Origin: Brachionus plicatilis
Lineage: Eukaryota; Rotifera; Eurotatoria; Ploima; Brachionidae
Length of the DNA: 64,000 nt
Assembly: GCA_010279815.1 (NCBI GenBank)
Contig: QEOQ01000226.1
Coordinates: forward strand, 1,955,969 to 2,019,968
Direction: 5' to 3'
A program made the translations under genes and the position numbers. Shown one piece after another: positions 60,301 through 64,000 of the stretch; position 1 is the first letter of the stretch, and each line of letters opens with the position of its first letter. The notes under the pieces were generated by a model. The model ran no database searches and was not told the DNA's origin. It worked only from the letters and a program-made list of their open reading frames with translations.

Positions 60301-61152
60301 CAATACTTTCCTCTCAAAGGTGGATTTAATGTTCCATTATAAACTTCAGTACACAGTTTAAAACTTCCAACCCAGTTAATGTTAGCTTCAAGAACACCCG
60401 GTGGCAATTTTGCCATTGAATCAAACACTTTTGATTCCAAATTAAATAAATTAATTTTTTATTTAATTTTTTACTTTGTAAAGCCCACAATCTTCCATTT
60501 ACAATTTCATCAAACCACAGTTTAGTGTAATTTTTACAATATCCAGTCAACCCACCAAGAAATTCATCTTCTAAGTACGTTTGGTAATTATTGTAAAATT
60601 TCTCCTTATTTGAATACAAATAAAACAAAACTGCTGCTCTTATATTTGAATTTGCTAAAAATTAATTTTAGATTTGCTAAATATTTTAATTTTTATTTAT
60701 TATCTTTACTTATATATTTACGAATTTCACCGAATTTGACTGCAGTTGTGCCGTTTACCTTCAATCTTGTAATAATGCTGTTTAAATCATTGTAAATTTC
60801 TATAAAAAAATTTAAGTTATTTTTTTTTTTAAATAAGAAAGATAATTATGATACCATTAATGTTATCAGGTGGGTTATTTTCTAATGCACCTAAGAGCAA
60901 CAAAAGGCCTCCATCAAGCATTGCATCAAGATCATTTTCATCCAAATCGCTAGTCAATCCGCCCTCTCCAGAACAATTTCCAGTTAATACAGTGTTAAGA
61001 AATTGTCCTATATAAGTGGCACTGCTAATATTCTGTAGTTCTAATTGAGATAGTGGTTCATTTACACTAAGACACTCGTTGCAATACGAAATTCCAGTCT
61101 CACTAAAAAATACTGTTACAAGTAGCAAAAAACTAAAAATTCTATTTTTCAT
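57310..61152 (-). CDS. NRF-6-like multipass acyltransferase
   Basis: Seventeen exons in transcript order: 60855-61152, 60710-60799, 60475-60654, 60264-60427, 60116-60212, 59404-59497, 58982-59343, 58834-58927, 58596-58779, 58449-58541, 58323-58402, 58162-58272, 57984-58101, 57836-57917, 57676-57786, 57471-57625, 57310-57432; all GT-AG, all phases fit. A signal peptide (MKNRIFSFLLLVTVFF) leads into the lumenal NRF domain with paired Cys (TGYCKNYT, LPPGVLEANINWVGSF, YGMCISDQC). The acyltransferase-3 part follows: CLNGIRFFSMVWIIWGHTY with the likely catalytic His, GVDTFFLMS, YWRLAPPF, NNF, CMGYLWYIPNDYQFY, KPYCRASPW, LSYCAYLIHP, FEWPFVALEK. Family members (C. elegans NRF-6/NDG-4) act in membrane lipid or drug uptake; the substrate here is unknown. 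The ATG at 61152 is preferred because it opens the signal peptide. Confidence 0.92.
58542..58595 (-). other. 54-nt stop-free intron in the NRF-6-like gene
   Basis: GTAAAC (58595 downward) to TTTAAAG is 54 nt, divisible by three, with no in-frame stop. Removal gives GPLWNQA joined to KFPRNNDDCMNYWW, which matches the usual family spacing; retention adds 18 Lys/Phe/Asn-rich residues foreign to the family. I treat it as an intron. It could be retained without breaking the frame. Confidence 0.7.
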
Positions 61153-61641
61153 CTCTATTGAAATCAAAAAAATTAATGATTCTATAAATGATAGTTTATC
61201 GAATTTTATTAGTTAAGCCGGCATTATGTGGCCATTACTGGAAAAACTATAACCTTTGTTTAAGTAATTTATTTGTTTGAGCATTAAATCACTAAACACT
61301 GTCAATGTATTTAATTTAATAAAAATTTTGGAAAATTATCTTATTATTTTTTGCCAGTCATGTTATTTTTGATCTTACGATTTTTTTTGTTTTAAATTAG
61401 CAAAATTAAATAAGATAGCAAAATGATTTCATAATTTTTATCTACCACCACGGATGGTACAAGCAACGATAAACAAAAAAGCCCGATTTCTTTGAAGACT
61501 AAACTATTGTTATCTCATTAAGAGCCAAGATTGATTACCATGGCAACTTCTATGCTAATCATTAAGCTTTATTCTAAAATTTTGCTTACGTTTGACAAAA
61601 ATCCTTAATATTTTCGTCTTAATATTCGATAAGTATCGAAA
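61153..61641. promoter_or_regulatory. Divergent promoter region between NRF-6-like gene and ARL6
   Basis: A 489-bp head-to-head spacer that must carry both promoters. Besides the X-box on the ARL6 side, it has moderately GC-richer stretches near 61440-61550. I recognise no TATA or Inr with confidence. Confidence 0.5.
61534..61547 (+). promoter_or_regulatory. X-box (RFX binding site) upstream of ARL6
   Basis: ATTACCATGGCAAC fits the RFX X-box consensus RYYNYYATRRNRAC at all 14 positions. It lies 94 bp before the ARL6 ATG, the distance typical of ciliary genes in animals studied. RFX factors drive genes of the basal body and BBSome, and ARL6/BBS3 is a classic target, so site and gene support each other. 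Binding itself is inferred. Confidence 0.8.
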
Positions 61642-62196
61642 ATGGGCTTACTCGATAAGTTGGAGAGTTTTTTAGGCGGAAAGAAAAAAGATTTTAATAT
61701 TCTGGTCATTGGTCTGGACAATAGTGGCAAATCAACTGTAGTAAACAATTTAAAACCAAATGATGACAGAGCAATAAACATTAATCCCACAGTCGGATTT
61801 AATTCAGAAAAGGTTAATTTTAGAAATTTGAATTTAAGTTTGTTTGACATGTCAGGCCAAAGCCGCTACAGAAACCTTTGGGAGCACTATTACCGCGAAG
61901 CGGATGCAATTGTGTTTGTTATAGATAGTTCGGACCGAATGAGATTTGTGGTCTCCAATGAAGAACTTAACGATGTTTTGAATCATCGCGAGATTAAAGA
62001 CAAAAAGATTCCTCTTTTGATTTTGGCAAATAAAAAAGATGCCAAAGGAGCTTTGAATGAGAGTGGTTTGAGAAATGAGCTTGAGATTAACGGAATTAGA
62101 GGAAAACAGTATGAAATTTTTGCCACTGATGGACTTTCTGGACAAGGTGTAAATGATGCGTTTGAGTGGCTTGCAAACGAATTGAAAAAAGAATAG
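61642..62196 (+). CDS. ARL6: ARL6/BBS3 small GTPase
   Basis: A single uninterrupted exon encodes 184 aa, the normal ARL6 length. Gly2 (N-terminal MGLLDKL) heads an amphipathic helix. The P-loop GLDNSGKS spans residues 24-31, with Ser31 for Mg binding. Switch I has NPTVGF (Thr50), switch II has DMSGQSRYRNLWEHYY (69-84), NKKD is at 130-133, and an ATD/SAK-like loop follows. LFDMSGQ with RYRNLWEHYY is the ARL6 signature and separates it from ARF and other ARLs. ARL6-GTP recruits the BBSome coat to ciliary membranes. It has no intron although all complete neighbours have several, so it might be a retrocopy, but the X-box upstream argues for a native promoter. AATAAA is at 62255-62260. Confidence 0.95.
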   Translation: MGLLDKLESFLGGKKKDFNILVIGLDNSGKSTVVNNLKPNDDRAININPTVGFNSEKVNFRNLNLSLFDMSGQSRYRNLWEHYYREADAIVFVIDSSDRMRFVVSNEELNDVLNHREIKDKKIPLLILANKKDAKGALNESGLRNELEINGIRGKQYEIFATDGLSGQGVNDAFEWLANELKKE

Positions 62197-64000
62197 TTAT
62201 TTATTTATTTTTTGATTTTGAAAAAATTTTAAAGTAAATTGTTGAACAGTTTGTAATAAAATAATTCTATCAATGCTCTATATTTATTTAATAAGAGTTT
62301 AAACTAACAAGAATACATAAAGTTAAAAAATAGTGAGCAAAATTCCAATAAATTAAAATTTTTATCTCGAAAGTGACAAAGATAGATTTTTTTTCTAACT
62401 GATAAGCTTTTTCATCATTTTCAAGTCAAGAGTTTAGATTGGAACTGATTTTTAGAATTCATAATTTTTCCTTTTGATAAAAAAAATTTGAATAGTTCGG
62501 ATATATTTTTACTCAAAAGGCATGAGAAAATAAAAAAAAGACTTGATTTAAATTTAAAACATACAAATAAGCCAAAATTACATAACCTTAACTTAAAAAT
62601 ATTATCTACTTCTTAATTTAGAAAGTGGTAGAAAACTGTCAAAATCAAAATCAAATTTTAAAGATAATTTTAAAAAATAAAAAACTTTCATAAAATTTTA
62701 ATTTAAAAATGAATACTTAAATTGAAAAAATTTCATTTTATTTAAATTTACTAGACTAAACTTGGTCAATAAAAAATTTAAAAAGCTTTGTTATCTTGAT
62801 TTATTAAAGAAGATAATAGAGAAGTGGGTTTAATTTTTAAATTATGATGCTTACCAGAATAAAAATTTAAATTTAGAAACTGATGATGTGTAATGTGTAA
62901 AATCGAATTTAGATAATAAGAAAATTTTGGATAAAAAAAAGTGCTAATTTAAATATAATCCATTTCGAATTTTTTATTTTTTTGTAATCTAAAACCATTG
63001 TAGGATACAGGGAAAATTAGACAACAAGAATCAATGAAATTTTATGCACTTAAACTATCTTTAAAAAAATTAAATTTTACTTTTAATAAATAAAAAAACC
63101 AACTAATTTCAATTTAAAAAGTAAGCAAAATTAAGCCAAATTTAGTATTGTGAAGCTCTTTAATTCAAATTCAAAAAAGTAAACGATGAAGTATCTAATC
63201 GTATGTTTGCTTTGAAGAATTAAATAACTAGATAAATGCCTTTAAATATATCTTTAAGTTTTTAAATAGAATAGAGCTTACGTAAAAACGAACGACTTAA
63301 GAGTGTCGAAAATTAAAATAAAATAGATTAGAAATATTGAATAAATAATAAGAAAACAAAAAGTCAACAAACAAAGTTATATAAAATCATAAATTTAAAG
63401 AACGACGAGAAATTATCTTGTAAAATTTTCCATATGCTATTTCTTTTAGTCAGTCGATACCATTAAATCTATTATTTAAAAGCCTTCTTGGTTGCTCAAA
63501 AATTTCAACTATCAAATTTAGCAAAAAAAAGTAAAATAAAATACATTGCTATTAATTTGGAAACAATTAAAATTAATAACTAAAAGATATAAATTATTAA
63601 AAATTTCTTTTTGTTTATAAAAAATTTTGTTTAAAACCGCAAATTTTTGCATATAAAAATGATGGGTATTTAAAACTTGGATGATCTATAATTTTCTAAA
63701 AAACATAATAACAAAAAAATAAAAACTTTTGATGATAAATATATACAAATGATGCTTATTTCAGTAAAAATTTAATTTCACTTGAAATTTTATCAAAAAG
63801 TGTTTTTAAAATTGCTTTAAATTATTATCAATAAAAAACTTATTTAACAAAATTTTCCCACTTAAACACTCAAACAAACTTTTTCTATTTTAAATTAATC
63901 ATTCAAAGTAAACCTTTCGGAGTCAATCTGAAAATGAAAATTAAAAAAAATATATCGATTTGGTGAAGCATTTTTAAAATTAAAAACTGAATATTATTTA
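62197..64000. other. 3' flank, no gene seen
   Basis: About 1.8 kb of very A+T-rich sequence after ARL6 to the window end. Only the likely poly(A) signal near 62255 is notable; there is no ORF, repeat or motif I can support. Confidence 0.5.

Overview
The window is animal nuclear DNA. Genes are split into many small exons by GT...AG introns that are often only about 50 nt, exons are GC-richer islands in an extremely A+T-rich background, and the products are metazoan families: stomatin, ESRP/Fusilli, SYS1, an NRF-6-like acyltransferase, ARL6/BBS3 and a RUN-domain protein. There is no operon, Shine-Dalgarno site, CRISPR array or rRNA. A compact A+T-rich invertebrate fits, with a Brachionus-like rotifer as my low-confidence guess.

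Layout. 1-366 is the last exon of a RUN-domain gene that enters from outside the window. 367-11568 is a gene-poor stretch with transposon debris: a decayed LINE reverse transcriptase split by a tRNA-derived SINE, two small inverted-repeat DNA elements with duplicated targets, and a short retroposon with a 20-bp target duplication. 11569-49086 holds nine stomatin-family genes, called A to I here: A, B, C on +, then D, E, F, G, H on -, then I on +. A SYS1 gene sits between H and I. 49321-56947 (-) is an ESRP/Fusilli splicing-factor gene in ten exons. 57310-61152 (-) is an NRF-6-like multipass acyltransferase in 17 exons. 61642-62196 (+) is an intronless ARL6/BBS3 gene with a ciliary X-box 94 bp before its ATG. 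62197-64000 shows no gene.

The main story is the stomatin array. All nine genes encode the hairpin membrane anchor, the PHB/SPFH domain and the C-terminal oligomerisation segment, and all share the phase-0 intron after the Gln (His in E) that ends the main PHB exon. They differ in other introns and in N-termini. Most begin with a tiny phase-1 first exon of 16-76 nt, whereas A and C begin with long disordered charged exons (about 329 and 176 codons). D and H share near-identical last exons although the rest has diverged, which points to gene conversion.

A recurrent oddity is that three exon junctions (stomatin A, stomatin B, ESRP) come out exactly one nucleotide short under GT-AG splicing, while everything else in those genes is intact. 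Several repeat families (a SINE, a 58-bp-core retroposon, a 355-bp long-TIR MITE, a hAT-like MITE) occur more than once here, partly inside introns of these genes. All exon boundaries were set by eye from splice signals, reading phase and family alignment from memory; no transcript evidence was available.
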